NCBI RefSeq assembly: GCF_004745645.1
Contig: NZ_SRMB01000005.1
Coordinates: 186,001-250,000, forward strand
Direction: 5' to 3'
Source: Hymenobacter metallicola
GTDB taxonomy: Bacteria > Bacteroidota > Bacteroidia > Cytophagales > Hymenobacteraceae
DNA length: 64,000 bases
Below the pieces are notes generated by a model. It did no database searches, had not been told where the DNA came from, and was given only the letters and a program-made list of their open reading frames with translations. The number at the start of each line of letters is the position of its first letter. The stretch's first letter is position 1. Below, piece after piece: positions 50,739-59,410 of the stretch. Position numbers and translations under genes: made by a program.

Positions 50739-50959
50739 GCAATTTTTTAGGCCTAGCCGGGGTTGTGCGAAGTCCTTTTTAGGCAGGTGAAGTAGGTTTG
50801 TTGCCAGGTAGTTATACTCAATGATATGGTTATATGAAAGTCTAATTAGTGCGGGTTTTTGTTTGGGGGTGCTGCGGGGTATGCCTAGGTTTGAGCCCAT
50901 TAAGGAATTGCTATAATTTATTTTCAAAAGCCTATTTATTTCGACTAAGTTTAAGTGTA

Positions 50960-51029
50960 ATTCTACCCCCTATTACCCAAGAAAGCCGCCCTGACCAGGG
51001 CGGGTTTCTTGGGTAATAGGGGGTAGAAT
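50960..51029 (-). terminator. Very long hairpin after the RNase D gene
   Basis: A perfect 25-bp outer stem (50960-50984 with 51005-51029) and an inner GCCGCCCTG/CAGGGCGG-like extension, starting five bases beyond the stop on the minus strand. It is far longer than the other terminators here; the T tract is interrupted. It might be a repeat-derived element doing the work of a terminator. Confidence 0.6.
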
Positions 51030-51034
51030 ATTCC

Positions 51035-52210
51035 TTAGAAAGGCGCGGCTATTTGAGCATAATCCAGGGTGTGGCGCTGGCAGGCTTCCTGCAAGATAGT
51101 CTTTTGCCAGGGCCGCAACACTTGGTCGGCCCCTAGCTCAATAATATCAGCTACCAAGCGGTTAGACAGTACCAGGTTGGCTACGTAGATATTGATATCA
51201 GTGGTAATGTGCGTTTTCAACTGCATCAGGAGCTGCTCGCGGGCATCAGCTTTGGCGGCTTTGTCGCCACTGAGGCGGCGGCGGAAGGGGAAGCGGCGCT
51301 GTTCACCGGTTGGGGCAGGCTCGGGCACGGGCACAAAATTGTCGGGCGAGAGTGCTGCCAGTTGGTCGAGATAAGGAGCGCGCTTGAGCTCGGGGTGCAG
51401 GCCGCGGGTATTCTTCCAGTCGTTGGCATCGCGCGGGGTGTCGCGCACCAGCTCCGAGAGGCGGTCATTGGCAAACACCATGTACGGCGGCTTGTCGAGC
51501 TGGCGGGCTACCTGGTCGCGGAGCAGGTACAGGTCGCGAAACAGGGGCATTTCGCCGGGGAGAATCCGGTATTTACCCGCAATGCGCAGGTAAGGCCGGT
51601 CGTCGCGGGTGTAGCGCACTTCCTCCAGGGCGGCATTTTCTTGTTCGGCCCACTCACTACGCCCCAGCTCGGCCAGCTTGGTCCGCAGGCGGTCGGCCAG
51701 CTCGAAGAGATAGAGCACATCGTTGGCCGCATACACCTTTTGCGCTTCGGTGAGGGGGCGCTTCAGCCAGTTGGATTTCTGCTCGCCCTTATCAACTTCA
51801 ATACCCAGCTCGGCCTGAATCAGGCGGCCCAGGGAGATATTGTTGTCTGACTCGCCCAGCAGCGTATACTGCACGCTGGTATCCAGAATATTGCGCACGT
51901 GCACCCCATAGAGCTCATCCAGCAGCAGGATATCGGACTTGCAGCTATGGAATACCTTCTCAATGGCCGGGTCGCGCAGCAGGGCCCAGATGGGCTCTAA
52001 CTCCTGGCCGGGATTGGTCAGTGGAATAGGGTCGAGCAGGTACACAACCTGACCGTCAAAGATCTGAATCAGCGCCAGGTTGCGGCCGTAGCGGTGGCGC
52101 ATGTCGTCAAACTCCAGGTCGACAGCCAAGCGTTTGGCGGGTTGTAGCGCCGCGGCGGCCTGCTGCATTTCGGCAGCAGTAGTCAGGTAGTGTATAATAG
52201 GTGTAGACAT
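51035..52210 (-). CDS. rnd: Ribonuclease D
   Basis: 391 aa. DEDDy 3'-5' exonuclease followed by an HRDC domain. Active-site residues: Asp31 and Glu33 in VDLEFD, Asp93 in HSCKSDILLL, Tyr160 and Asp164 in YAANDVLYLF. HRDC spans about 215-295. It trims stable RNA 3' ends. A basic, arginine/lysine-rich stretch follows at about 310-335 before a C-terminal helical part. A one-mismatch -7 box (TACCTTTA, 52267-52274) lies upstream. Confidence 0.93.
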   Translation of the reverse strand: MSTPIIHYLTTAAEMQQAAAALQPAKRLAVDLEFDDMRHRYGRNLALIQIFDGQVVYLLDPIPLTNPGQELEPIWALLRDPAIEKVFHSCKSDILLLDELYGVHVRNILDTSVQYTLLGESDNNISLGRLIQAELGIEVDKGEQKSNWLKRPLTEAQKVYAANDVLYLFELADRLRTKLAELGRSEWAEQENAALEEVRYTRDDRPYLRIAGKYRILPGEMPLFRDLYLLRDQVARQLDKPPYMVFANDRLSELVRDTPRDANDWKNTRGLHPELKRAPYLDQLAALSPDNFVPVPEPAPTGEQRRFPFRRRLSGDKAAKADAREQLLMQLKTHITTDINIYVANLVLSNRLVADIIELGADQVLRPWQKTILQEACQRHTLDYAQIAAPF

Positions 52211-52410
52211 TCAGGCAAAGCAAAAGGCAGTGGCAAAGGCGCCGAAAAAGGCGCAGGCCATTTTGGTAAAGGTAGGCACCGGGGGCGGGCAAACCAATGA
52301 GGCCCCATGGCGGGGTAAGTTAGGCAATAAAGCAGCACGGGTGGCCGGCGCACTGCTAGCAGCGCCTGGCCAACGCAAGAATACTGTCTCGTTAGTGGCC
52401 CGCAGCAACG

Positions 52411-52893
52411 CTAGTCCTCATCGTCGTCGTCCTCGTCGTGGTGGCTGAAATCCAGCTCCCGCGCCACGCTCAGGGTTTCCTGGATTACTTCCTCCATGAG
52501 CGGTTTGGTGTCCGCGTCGAGGGTCCGCTCAAATAAGTTGAGCAGCAGTTCCCCGTCCTCATTCACATACAGATTGGTGTAAAGCTTCTCAAACAGCTTA
52601 GCATCCTTGGTAATCGTAGCATCGATTTCGGCTACCGACTTTGCCTTTAGCGCCCGGTGCAGTACTTCCATCACCTTGCGGCTTTCTTCATGGTCGCCCA
52701 GGTCGGCCAGCAGCTTCAGGATCGACATGGCTACGGCTAGGCGCACCCGCTCGAAACGGAAGGCAATGTCGGCCTTGCCGGCCTGCTCGAAGGTTTTGTA
52801 GGCTGCTACGTCGGCTGGCGAAAGGTATTGAGTGGCCTCGCCTTCGGTGCGAAACGCTTCGTGCAGCAGCTGCTCGTATAAACTCGTGCTCAT
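52411..52893 (-). CDS. Hypothetical helical protein with acidic tail
   Basis: 160 aa, family not recognised. No signal peptide or membrane segment; the predicted structure is mostly helical (VRLAVAMSILKLLADLGDHEES; LLLNLFERTLDADTKPLMEE), ending in a run of ten or so Asp/Glu residues after SHH. Such tails are seen in cytoplasmic proteins that bind basic partners. It has its own -7 box 97 bases upstream and stands apart from rnd by 200 bases. Confidence 0.65.
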   Translation of the reverse strand: MSTSLYEQLLHEAFRTEGEATQYLSPADVAAYKTFEQAGKADIAFRFERVRLAVAMSILKLLADLGDHEESRKVMEVLHRALKAKSVAEIDATITKDAKLFEKLYTNLYVNEDGELLLNLFERTLDADTKPLMEEVIQETLSVARELDFSHHDEDDDDED

Positions 52894-52989
52894 AAAAAGA
52901 GGCTTAGGGAATGGTTGTCGGAACCCGAAACAGGGCCCCGAGCGAAATTTTACCGGCGACTTACAGCTTCAGGGCGTAACCTAAAAGCC

Positions 52990-52997
52990 CAAAGGTA
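52990..52997 (-). promoter_or_regulatory. -7 box TACCTTTG for the 52411-52893 gene
   Basis: Perfect TAnnTTTG on the minus strand, 97 bases before the ATG. No -33 element at the usual spacing. Confidence 0.45.
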
Positions 52998-53114
52998 CGA
53001 TTGCAGCAGGAGGGAAAAGGCTTACCCGACCGGGGGCGGCCAACTTTAGGCTGTTCATGCCGGTTGGTTTTGCAAGTACTCCTTTCCCATTCAGCATATT
53101 AATCTCTGTTACCG

Positions 53115-53366
53115 ATGACGCACAAAACGAAATGGCTGGTTTTTGCCCCTTCCGGACTGATGGTAATTGGCTTGGGCACCTGCTTGATTCAGTGGGCTAC
53201 GGCCATCAAGCAAGATGGCGAGCCGACGGCCAAGTGGGTCGGCGCCGGTACCCTGGCCTTGGGCGTATTTAATGCGGGTATCTGCTTGTTTGGTCGGGGT
53301 GTGGCAGAAAGTGTGTTGTACCAGATCCGGGAGAAAGAATCGACGCCGGGGTTGCCGCAAGACTAG
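53115..53366 (+). CDS. Small membrane protein, unknown
   Basis: 83 aa with two hydrophobic segments (about 8-27: WLVFAPSGLMVIGLGTCL; about 42-60: WVGAGTLALGVFNAGICLF) and a polar C-terminus, giving a hairpin in the inner membrane. No family recognised. Its last four bases overlap the end of the convergent DUF2721 gene. The length and clear hairpin pattern support coding; function is unknown. Confidence 0.6.
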   Translation: MTHKTKWLVFAPSGLMVIGLGTCLIQWATAIKQDGEPTAKWVGAGTLALGVFNAGICLFGRGVAESVLYQIREKESTPGLPQD

Positions 53367-53788
53367 CGGCGCCTGGAGCCGGCCAAGCGCTGCTCTTCAT
53401 CTTCCTCCATGTCGTTGAGCTCAATCGTGAGGGCATCCACCGAAATCTGGATTTCCCAGAGCGACATGCCCAATGAAATCAGCAAGCCAATGAGGCTGGC
53501 TCCAAAAACCAGATGACCAGCCGTAGTAAAGCCGGCATAGAGCAGAAACATGGACAGGACGCAGCCAAACATGGCTCCAACGCCCACGGCCTGCATGTTG
53601 CGGACGATAATCAGGCGCTGCCGCAGGTTCTGAATTTGGCGGATGAGGTGGGCGCTGTGCGTCGTTTCGTACTGTGACTTGAGCGTGCGCACTATCGTAG
53701 CCAGTGTCATGAAGCGGTTGGTATAGGCCAGCAAAAGCAGCGACAAGGCCGGAAACAGCAGGGCAGGAGTAGTCAGAGTTATTTCCAT
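53363..53788 (-). CDS. DUF2721 family membrane protein
   Basis: 141 aa. Three hydrophobic segments (about 6-22, 70-90, 93-112) and the pattern PALLFPALSLLLLAYTNRF, then LRQRLIIVRNMQAVGVGAMFGC, are those of DUF2721. Between segments one and two is a soluble helical loop (RTLKSQYETTHSAHLIRQI). The C-terminal helix EIQISVDALTIELNDMEEDEE is acidic. The role of the family is unknown. It overlaps the tail of the previous gene by four bases. Confidence 0.82.
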   Translation of the reverse strand: MEITLTTPALLFPALSLLLLAYTNRFMTLATIVRTLKSQYETTHSAHLIRQIQNLRQRLIIVRNMQAVGVGAMFGCVLSMFLLYAGFTTAGHLVFGASLIGLLISLGMSLWEIQISVDALTIELNDMEEDEEQRLAGSRRR

Positions 53789-53863
53789 ATACTGGGGACT
53801 GGTAGTTGCTGTGAGGCTTCGCCGCTTACGGAGGCTGGTGCCGAAAATAGCCGCTCACAGAAT

Positions 53864-53871
53864 AGCTTTGC
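53864..53871 (+). promoter_or_regulatory. -7 box TAGCTTTG for the M14 peptidase gene
   Basis: Perfect TAnnTTTG, 46 bases before the ATG at 53918; no clear -33 partner. Confidence 0.45.
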
Positions 53872-53917
53872 TTCGTCGCCCAGAATTTTCTACTGTTCTT
53901 CTTTCAGTACTTCTCCT

Positions 53918-56503
53918 ATGCGCTTGTATAAAGTGTCTGCCCCCGTTGCGCGCGTTTACTGCTTGGTTATCGTGCTACTTGGCGCACTGGGGCAGCCGGG
54001 CCGGGCCCAGCCAGCTGCGGGCCTACCCACTCCTACCCAGTTTCTGGGGTATCCTTTGGGCAGCCGTTTTACCGCTCACGCCCAAGTGTTAGGCTACGTG
54101 CAGCAGGTTGTTCAGCAGTCGGGGGGGCGCATGCGGCTGCAGGCTTACGGCACTACCTACGAGGGACGGCCTTTGCAGTTGGTACAAGTCGGTACGCCGG
54201 AAAATCTGAGCCGGCTGGAAGAAATTCGGCGCAACAACCTGCGGCTGGCCGGCCTGGAAAACGGGGCCGTGCAGCGGCAGCAGCCGGCTATTGTGTGGCT
54301 CAGCTACAACATTCACGGCAACGAAGCCGTGTCGTCGGAAGCCGTTATGGAAGTGCTCTACGACCTGGCCAACCCCGAGAATGCCCAAACCCAGCAGTGG
54401 CTGCAGAACGTGGTAGTGCTCGTAGACCCGTGCGTGAACCCGGACGGGCGCGAGCGGTACGTGCAGTGGTACAACCGCAGCCGTAACCAGGTGCCCAATG
54501 CCTCGCCCTACGCCTGGGAGCACCACGAGCCCTGGCCCGGGGGGCGCTACAACCACTACTTCTTCGATTTGAACCGCGACTGGGCCTGGCAAACCCAGCA
54601 GGAAAGCCAGCAGCGGGTAGCAGTGTACAACCAGTGGCTGCCCCAGGTGCACGCCGACTTCCACGAGATGAGCGTCGACGACCCGTACTACTTTTCGCCG
54701 GCCGCCAAGCCGTTTCACGAGGATATCACGCCCTGGCAGCGCAGTTTTCAGAATATCATTGGCGACTACAACCGCAAGGTGTTCGACCAAAACAACTGGC
54801 TCTATTTTACCCGCGAAACCTACGACCTGTTTTACCCCAGCTACGGCGACACCTACCCCAGCTTCAACGGCGCCATCGGCATGACCTACGAGCAGGGCGG
54901 CTCGGGCCGGGCCGGGGTGCGGGTGGCTAAGTCCGACGGCGATACGCTGACCTTGCAGCAGCGCATTGCCCACCACCACGCCGCCAGTCTGGCTACCATT
55001 CAGGCCGCAGCCGAGCGGCGCAGCCAACTGGTAGACGAGTTTGCCAAGTATCACACCAACGCCCGCACCAAGCCCCGCGGACCGTACAAAACTTACGTGC
55101 TCAGCAGCGAGGCTCCGGGCCAGCTCAGCGCCCTGACAAGCTACCTCGACCGGCAGCAGATTCGCTACGGCTACGCCGGCCGCCAGCTGCGCACCCGGGC
55201 GTTTAGCTACGCCACCGGCAAAACCGAAAACGTGCAGCTGCAACCCCAGGATGTGGTCATCAGCATGTATCAGCCCAAGTCGACGCTGGTAAAAGTACTG
55301 TTTGAGCCCCGCCCGGCGTTGGAAGATTCACTCACGTACGATATTACGGCCTGGGCCTTGCCGTATGCCTACGGCGTGAAAAGCTACGCGCTTTGGTCAC
55401 GGCTGGAGCCCCAGCAGGCGAAGGATTTTCCCGGTGGTAAAGGCCGCCAGACCTCCGGTGTAGCCGGTAGTGAAACGGCGACTCCCTATGCCTACGTGGC
55501 CCGCTGGAGTACTGTGCAGGACGTGCGCTTTCTGAGTGGTCTGCTCCAGCAAGGCGTAAAAGCCCGGGTGGCGCAGCGCCCTTTCGAGGCCGAAGGCCAG
55601 CAGTATAAGTCCGGCACTCTGATTCTGACGCGCACCGGTAACGAAGCCCTGGGTTCGGATTTTGACCGGCTCGTGCGGGCCCAAGCTGATTCGGCGGGGG
55701 TAGTAGTGCAAGCGGTGCGCTCGGGCTTTTCTACCAGCGGCGCCGATTTGGGCTCAGGGTACGTGCGCTACGTTAGCCGGCCCACCGTGGGCGTTGTGGC
55801 GGGGGAGGGCGTTTCGCCAACCGCTTTTGGGGAGGTCTGGCACTTTTTTGAGCAGCAGCTGGGCTACCCCGTCACGGTGCTGGGCGCCGACTACCTGCGT
55901 ACCGTTCCGTTGCAGAAATTTGATGTGCTCATCCTGCCCGATGGGGATTATGCCGGTATTTACCCCGAGAAAAGCCTGGAGGCCTTGAAGGCTTGGGTGC
56001 GGGGGGGCGGCAAACTGATTGCCCTGGAAGGCGCCGCCGCATATCTGGCCAACAAAAAGGACTTCCTGCTCAAAACCAAGGCTAAGGCCGCCGACAGCAC
56101 CAAAGCCAAAAATTCGTACCAACAGCTTCGGCGCTACGCCGATGCCGAACGCCAGCAAATCGGGCAGCGGGTACAGGGCAGTGTGTACCGGGTGCAGCTC
56201 GACAATACCCATCCGCTGGCCTTTGGCTACGGCAGCACCTATTTTGCCCTGGTGCGCGATACGCTCAACTACCGTTTCCTGGGTGAAGGCGGCTGGAACG
56301 TGGGCGTGTTGCGGCGCGACAATTATGCGGCCGGCTTTGCCGGCCGTGGGGCCCGCCCGAAGCTCACGGATACATTTGTGCTAGGCACCCAGGAAATGGG
56401 CCGCGGGCAAATCGTGTACTTGGCCGATAACCCCTTGTTTCGCGGTTTCTGGCAGGGAGGCAAGCTCCTGTTTAGCAACGCCCTGTTTTTCGTGGGACAG
56501 TAG
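53918..56503 (+). CDS. M14 family zinc carboxypeptidase, exported
   Basis: 861 aa. A signal peptide (ends GRAQ near 31) is followed by the peptidase domain (about 50-370). The zinc ligands His133 and Glu136 appear in NIHGNEAVSSE; a third His is in QVHADFHEMS (about 245), and DPCVNPDGRERY plus FDLNRDWAWQTQQES are typical of the family. The remaining 480 residues include a glutamine-amidotransferase-like fold (VLILPDGDYAGIYPEKSLEALKAWV) as in many Bacteroidota M14 proteins. It is probably a periplasmic or secreted peptidase. A terminator follows. Confidence 0.9.
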   Translation: MRLYKVSAPVARVYCLVIVLLGALGQPGRAQPAAGLPTPTQFLGYPLGSRFTAHAQVLGYVQQVVQQSGGRMRLQAYGTTYEGRPLQLVQVGTPENLSRLEEIRRNNLRLAGLENGAVQRQQPAIVWLSYNIHGNEAVSSEAVMEVLYDLANPENAQTQQWLQNVVVLVDPCVNPDGRERYVQWYNRSRNQVPNASPYAWEHHEPWPGGRYNHYFFDLNRDWAWQTQQESQQRVAVYNQWLPQVHADFHEMSVDDPYYFSPAAKPFHEDITPWQRSFQNIIGDYNRKVFDQNNWLYFTRETYDLFYPSYGDTYPSFNGAIGMTYEQGGSGRAGVRVAKSDGDTLTLQQRIAHHHAASLATIQAAAERRSQLVDEFAKYHTNARTKPRGPYKTYVLSSEAPGQLSALTSYLDRQQIRYGYAGRQLRTRAFSYATGKTENVQLQPQDVVISMYQPKSTLVKVLFEPRPALEDSLTYDITAWALPYAYGVKSYALWSRLEPQQAKDFPGGKGRQTSGVAGSETATPYAYVARWSTVQDVRFLSGLLQQGVKARVAQRPFEAEGQQYKSGTLILTRTGNEALGSDFDRLVRAQADSAGVVVQAVRSGFSTSGADLGSGYVRYVSRPTVGVVAGEGVSPTAFGEVWHFFEQQLGYPVTVLGADYLRTVPLQKFDVLILPDGDYAGIYPEKSLEALKAWVRGGGKLIALEGAAAYLANKKDFLLKTKAKAADSTKAKNSYQQLRRYADAERQQIGQRVQGSVYRVQLDNTHPLAFGYGSTYFALVRDTLNYRFLGEGGWNVGVLRRDNYAAGFAGRGARPKLTDTFVLGTQEMGRGQIVYLADNPLFRGFWQGGKLLFSNALFFVGQ

Positions 56504-56519
56504 TCCGAGCCCTATCAAG

Positions 56520-56558
56520 CAAAAGCCCCCGTCAGAGTACTGACGGGGGCTTTTGTTT
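56520..56558 (+). terminator. Terminator after the M14 gene
   Basis: Perfect 16-bp stem CAAAAGCCCCCGTCAG (56520-56535), loop AGTA, complement to 56555, then TTT. Convergent with the next gene and able to serve both strands. Confidence 0.85.
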
Positions 56559-56571
56559 AGCTGACTTTTGC

Positions 56572-56889
56572 TTAGTCTACTACGTCTTCGGCTTTGTTTT
56601 TCACGGCCGAAGCACCTTTTTTCACGGCGTGGCCGGTTTTCTGGGCGCCTTTCTTCACGACCTGGCCGGTTTTCTTACCAGCGTATTTGGCGTCTTCCTT
56701 GGTGTTGTAGGCAGCCTGGCCCGCTTTGGTACGGCCCGAGCGGCTCTCCACTTTTACGGTACCATTGTCGCGTACTTCAGCAGTGGTCTTGGCGCCAGTG
56801 GCATTGTCGCGGACGGTAGTTTTATTATCCTGCGCTTGTGCAGCAAACGAAAAGGCTACCATTGTCAGTAGCAGTGCTATCTTTTTCAT
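56572..56889 (-). CDS. Small secreted Lys/Ala-rich protein
   Basis: 105 aa. A signal peptide MKKIALLLTMVAFSFAAQAQ is followed by a polar stretch (NKTTVRDNATGAKTTAEVRD) and a tail of repeated Lys-Lys-Gly-Ala units (VKKGAQKTGHAVKKGASAVK). The tail resembles the low-complexity repeats of stress or DNA-binding-like proteins, but here it would be periplasmic or exported. No family recognised. It is likely expressed alone. Confidence 0.6.
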   Translation of the reverse strand: MKKIALLLTMVAFSFAAQAQDNKTTVRDNATGAKTTAEVRDNGTVKVESRSGRTKAGQAAYNTKEDAKYAGKKTGQVVKKGAQKTGHAVKKGASAVKNKAEDVVD

Positions 56890-57012
56890 GATGAGGAGTC
56901 GTTTGAAATAGGGTAATTCTAGGTCCTTATACGGGCGCTGTGGAATAGGTTGTAGCGTGCCTAGCTCCTCCGGTTTAAACCGGTGATGGATAGCTCAATT
57001 CCTTAAAACGCA

Positions 57013-57046
57013 GAAAAGCCGATGCATCATCCCATTCATCGGCTTC
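57013..57046 (-). terminator. Terminator after queA
   Basis: Stem AAGCCGATG with CATCGGCTT, 12-base loop, followed on the minus strand by TTCTG. It lies 30 bases beyond the queA stop. Confidence 0.65.
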
Positions 57047-57076
57047 TGGTAAAATTAGTGCAGTTGCACCAGCAAA

Positions 57077-58312
57077 TCAGGGCAGCAGCAGCGAACTGTC
57101 GCCGTAGCTGAGGAAGCGGTATTCGTGGGCCAGCGCGTGGTCGTAGACGCGGCGCCAGTCGGGGCCGATAAGGGCGGAAACCAGCAGCAGAAGCGTGCTT
57201 TCGGGTTGGTGAAAATTAGTGACCAAGCCCTGTGCTACCCGAAAGGTATAGCCCGGTGCAATCAGGAGCTGCGTGGTGGCCTGAATGGAATCGGAGCCGA
57301 CTTGCTCCAAATAGGTTAGCAGCGCCTGCAAAGAATCCTGCATTGTTACTTCGTGGCCGCCTTCGTAAGGCTGCCACTGGCTTACGTGCAAGGGCACAGC
57401 GCCAGCGGGCAGCGGCTGGCGGGCCAACTGAGCGCCCAGCCAATACAAGCTTTCTAAAGTGCGCAAGCTGGTTGTGCCCACAGCAATAATAGGCCGAGGA
57501 GTGTGGCTCAGGAGCTGCTGAAGTAAGGTGGCGTTTACTGAAATTGGCTCGGCATGCATAGGATGGCCAGCCATTTGCTCGGCCTTCACGGGCTGGAAAG
57601 TGCCGGCGCCCACGTGCAGCGTTAGCTCGGCGGTGGCAATGCCCCGGGCGTGTAAGTCGTTAAAAACGGCGTCGGAGAAGTGCAGGCCCGCCGTCGGAGC
57701 CGCTACTGCGCCCTCGTGCGCCGCATACACAGTCTGGTAACGTACCGCATCTACGTCCGTGTCTTCCCGATTTAAGTAGGGCGGCAGGGGCAAATGACCC
57801 GCCGCGCGCAGAACCTCGGCAAAAGGCAGGTGGGCCGGCTGCCAGCTAAACCGAATCAGGGAGTAGCCTTCCGCTGCCTCCACTCGTTCGGCCGTTAGGA
57901 GTGCCTCGCCGTCGGGGCCCGGGAAGGCTACTTGTACCGGCCCCGACTTCCAGCGTTTCCCATTCCCAACCAAGCATTTCCAGACGCAACTGTCGGTTTG
58001 CTGCATGGCCAGCTCCACCGAGCGGTGGGGGGCTACGGGCTCCAGGCAAAATAGCTCGACAATGCCACCCGTAGGCTTTTGGCAAAAAAGCCGGGCCCGC
58101 ACCACTTTCGTGTTGTTGAACACTAGTAGGGAGCCAGCGGGCAACTCGCCGGGCAAGTCAGTGAACTGCTTATCCTCAATCGTACCCCGGCGGTACACCA
58201 GCAACTTGGACTGGTCCCGGTTGGGCAAGGGCTCGGGTGCTATCCGCTCGGGGGGGAGCTGGTAGGTAAAATCGTGAATCGAGAGCAGGCGTGGATCAGA
58301 AAAGGCAGACAT
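57077..58312 (-). CDS. queA: tRNA preQ1(34) S-adenosylmethionine ribosyltransferase-isomerase
   Basis: 411 aa from the ATG at 58312; a start three codons earlier would overlap the -7 box. It adds the epoxycyclopentanediol ring to preQ1 at tRNA position 34 in queuosine synthesis. Marks: LLVFNNTKVVRARLF, APTAGLHFSD with LHARGIATAELTLHVGAGTF, and VTNFHQPESTLLLLVSAL. It is about 60 residues longer than the E. coli enzyme, as is usual in this phylum. Other queuosine genes are not in the window. Confidence 0.95.
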   Translation of the reverse strand: MSAFSDPRLLSIHDFTYQLPPERIAPEPLPNRDQSKLLVYRRGTIEDKQFTDLPGELPAGSLLVFNNTKVVRARLFCQKPTGGIVELFCLEPVAPHRSVELAMQQTDSCVWKCLVGNGKRWKSGPVQVAFPGPDGEALLTAERVEAAEGYSLIRFSWQPAHLPFAEVLRAAGHLPLPPYLNREDTDVDAVRYQTVYAAHEGAVAAPTAGLHFSDAVFNDLHARGIATAELTLHVGAGTFQPVKAEQMAGHPMHAEPISVNATLLQQLLSHTPRPIIAVGTTSLRTLESLYWLGAQLARQPLPAGAVPLHVSQWQPYEGGHEVTMQDSLQALLTYLEQVGSDSIQATTQLLIAPGYTFRVAQGLVTNFHQPESTLLLLVSALIGPDWRRVYDHALAHEYRFLSYGDSSLLLP

Positions 58313-58318
58313 AGGCTG

Positions 58319-58326
58319 CAAAGGTA
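58319..58326 (-). promoter_or_regulatory. -7 box TACCTTTG immediately before queA
   Basis: Perfect TAnnTTTG on the minus strand, ending 6 bases before the ATG at 58312. Transcription would start at or next to the start codon, which suggests a leaderless mRNA and decides the start. Confidence 0.5.
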
Positions 58327-58375
58327 CACGCCAGCCGCGGGTTGTGGGACACTACACCCGCCTAACGGCAAACGG

Positions 58376-59155
58376 CTACTTGGCCCGGCGGAAAAACATC
58401 AGGTGCTGCTGGGGCAGGGTTTCGATGCTTTCGATGAACTCCAGCCCAACGGCCTTCATTTCCTTGCGGGCCTGTTCAATACTCATCTTGTGAATGCGCT
58501 TGATAGGCACTTTGGGGTCTTCCGCGCGGTACTCCGCCAACGCCACCCGGCCGTTGGGCTTCAGGGCTGTTTTAATAGCCCGCATCATTTCGCGCGGATG
58601 GTCAAACTCGTGGTACGCATCCACAATCAGAGCCAAGTCAATACTGTTGGCAGGCAGGTTCGGATTTTGAACCGTGCCCAGCACCGGCTCCACATTGGGC
58701 GCGTTGTTGCGGTCCTTGTTGTCTTGCAGGTAGGTAATCATTTCCGGCTGAATATCAACTGCCAGCACCTTACCCTGGGGCACGAGCTGGCTCATACGGA
58801 AAGAGAAGTAGCCCGTGCCGGCGCCAATATCGGCTACTACATCGGTGGGCTTGAGGCGCAGGGCTTTCAGAAGCACATCGGTGCCCTCTTCTTCCTGCCG
58901 ACCCGAGCGTTCGAGCCAGTCGGCGCCCTCGTGGCCCATCACGTGGGCAATTTGCCGGCCCAGGTAGTAGCGGCTGATCCCATTGGGGTCGGCAGGGGGG
59001 CGAATTTCGTAGCCGGTGGAGTCGGCCACGGGAGCTTGGCGGCGCTGCTCTCCGGCCGCCGCGGCCGTGCTTTCGGCTAAGGGCTGGGTGCAGGCTTGGT
59101 TCAGAAGAAAGCTCAGTGCCCAGGAGCCTAGCAGCAAATAAGAAGGTATGGTCAT
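58376..59155 (-). CDS. SAM methyltransferase-like lipoprotein
   Basis: 259 aa from the ATG at 59155, where a signal peptide with a lipobox-like NQAC (Cys22) begins; the frame extends to 59326 but that part lacks features. Motif I VVADIGAGTGYFSFRMSQLV (about 102-121, read in parts), VLAVDIQPEMI and LALIVDAYHEFDHP follow the class I fold, and the segment HVMGHEGADWLERSGRQEEE before motif I belongs to a group of exported methyltransferase-like proteins. SAM is not expected outside the cytoplasm, so either the enzyme is inactive, the signal is not used, or it binds something else. The gene is convergent with nothing and lies 54 bases from queA. Confidence 0.7.
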   Translation of the reverse strand: MTIPSYLLLGSWALSFLLNQACTQPLAESTAAAAGEQRRQAPVADSTGYEIRPPADPNGISRYYLGRQIAHVMGHEGADWLERSGRQEEEGTDVLLKALRLKPTDVVADIGAGTGYFSFRMSQLVPQGKVLAVDIQPEMITYLQDNKDRNNAPNVEPVLGTVQNPNLPANSIDLALIVDAYHEFDHPREMMRAIKTALKPNGRVALAEYRAEDPKVPIKRIHKMSIEQARKEMKAVGLEFIESIETLPQQHLMFFRRAK

Positions 59156-59410
59156 ACGCACAGGTGCAAATAAACTGTGTTCCGGCAAACATCCATATTC
59201 GGGGAAGGGTTCGCTCCGTCGTGGGCTTCCGGGGCGAGTGCGCCCGGTTGAGGTGAATGAGGCATAACCGGCTTCGTTATGAATGACTTGGCTGGATTGG
59301 GAGTAGATTATCTTGAACAAAAACATCTGCTTAACGCCAAAGTCGGGCTACTCTTTATACTTTGGCCCGTAGAAAGCCTGTTTTAGAACCTTCACCAACC
59401 TTTCAAACCC

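Larger units (their letters stand above)
50667..51034. other. Gene-free stretch between aceA and the RNase D gene
   Basis: 368 bases without a supportable gene. It holds a 32-base palindromic terminator at 50707-50738, an AT-rich middle (50800-50960), and a very long hairpin at 50960-51029. A 68-codon minus-strand frame here crosses the aceA terminator and has no other support. Confidence 0.6.

Noticed and set aside
50721..50927. 68-codon minus-strand frame in the aceA-rnd gap
   Set aside because: It overlaps the aceA terminator and has no RBS, promoter or recognisable composition.
54089..55243. 384-codon minus-strand open frame opposite the M14 peptidase
   Set aside because: It is an antisense shadow in high-GC coding sequence; the plus-strand frame has a signal peptide and zinc motifs, and the antisense product shows low-complexity Val/Leu/Gly composition.
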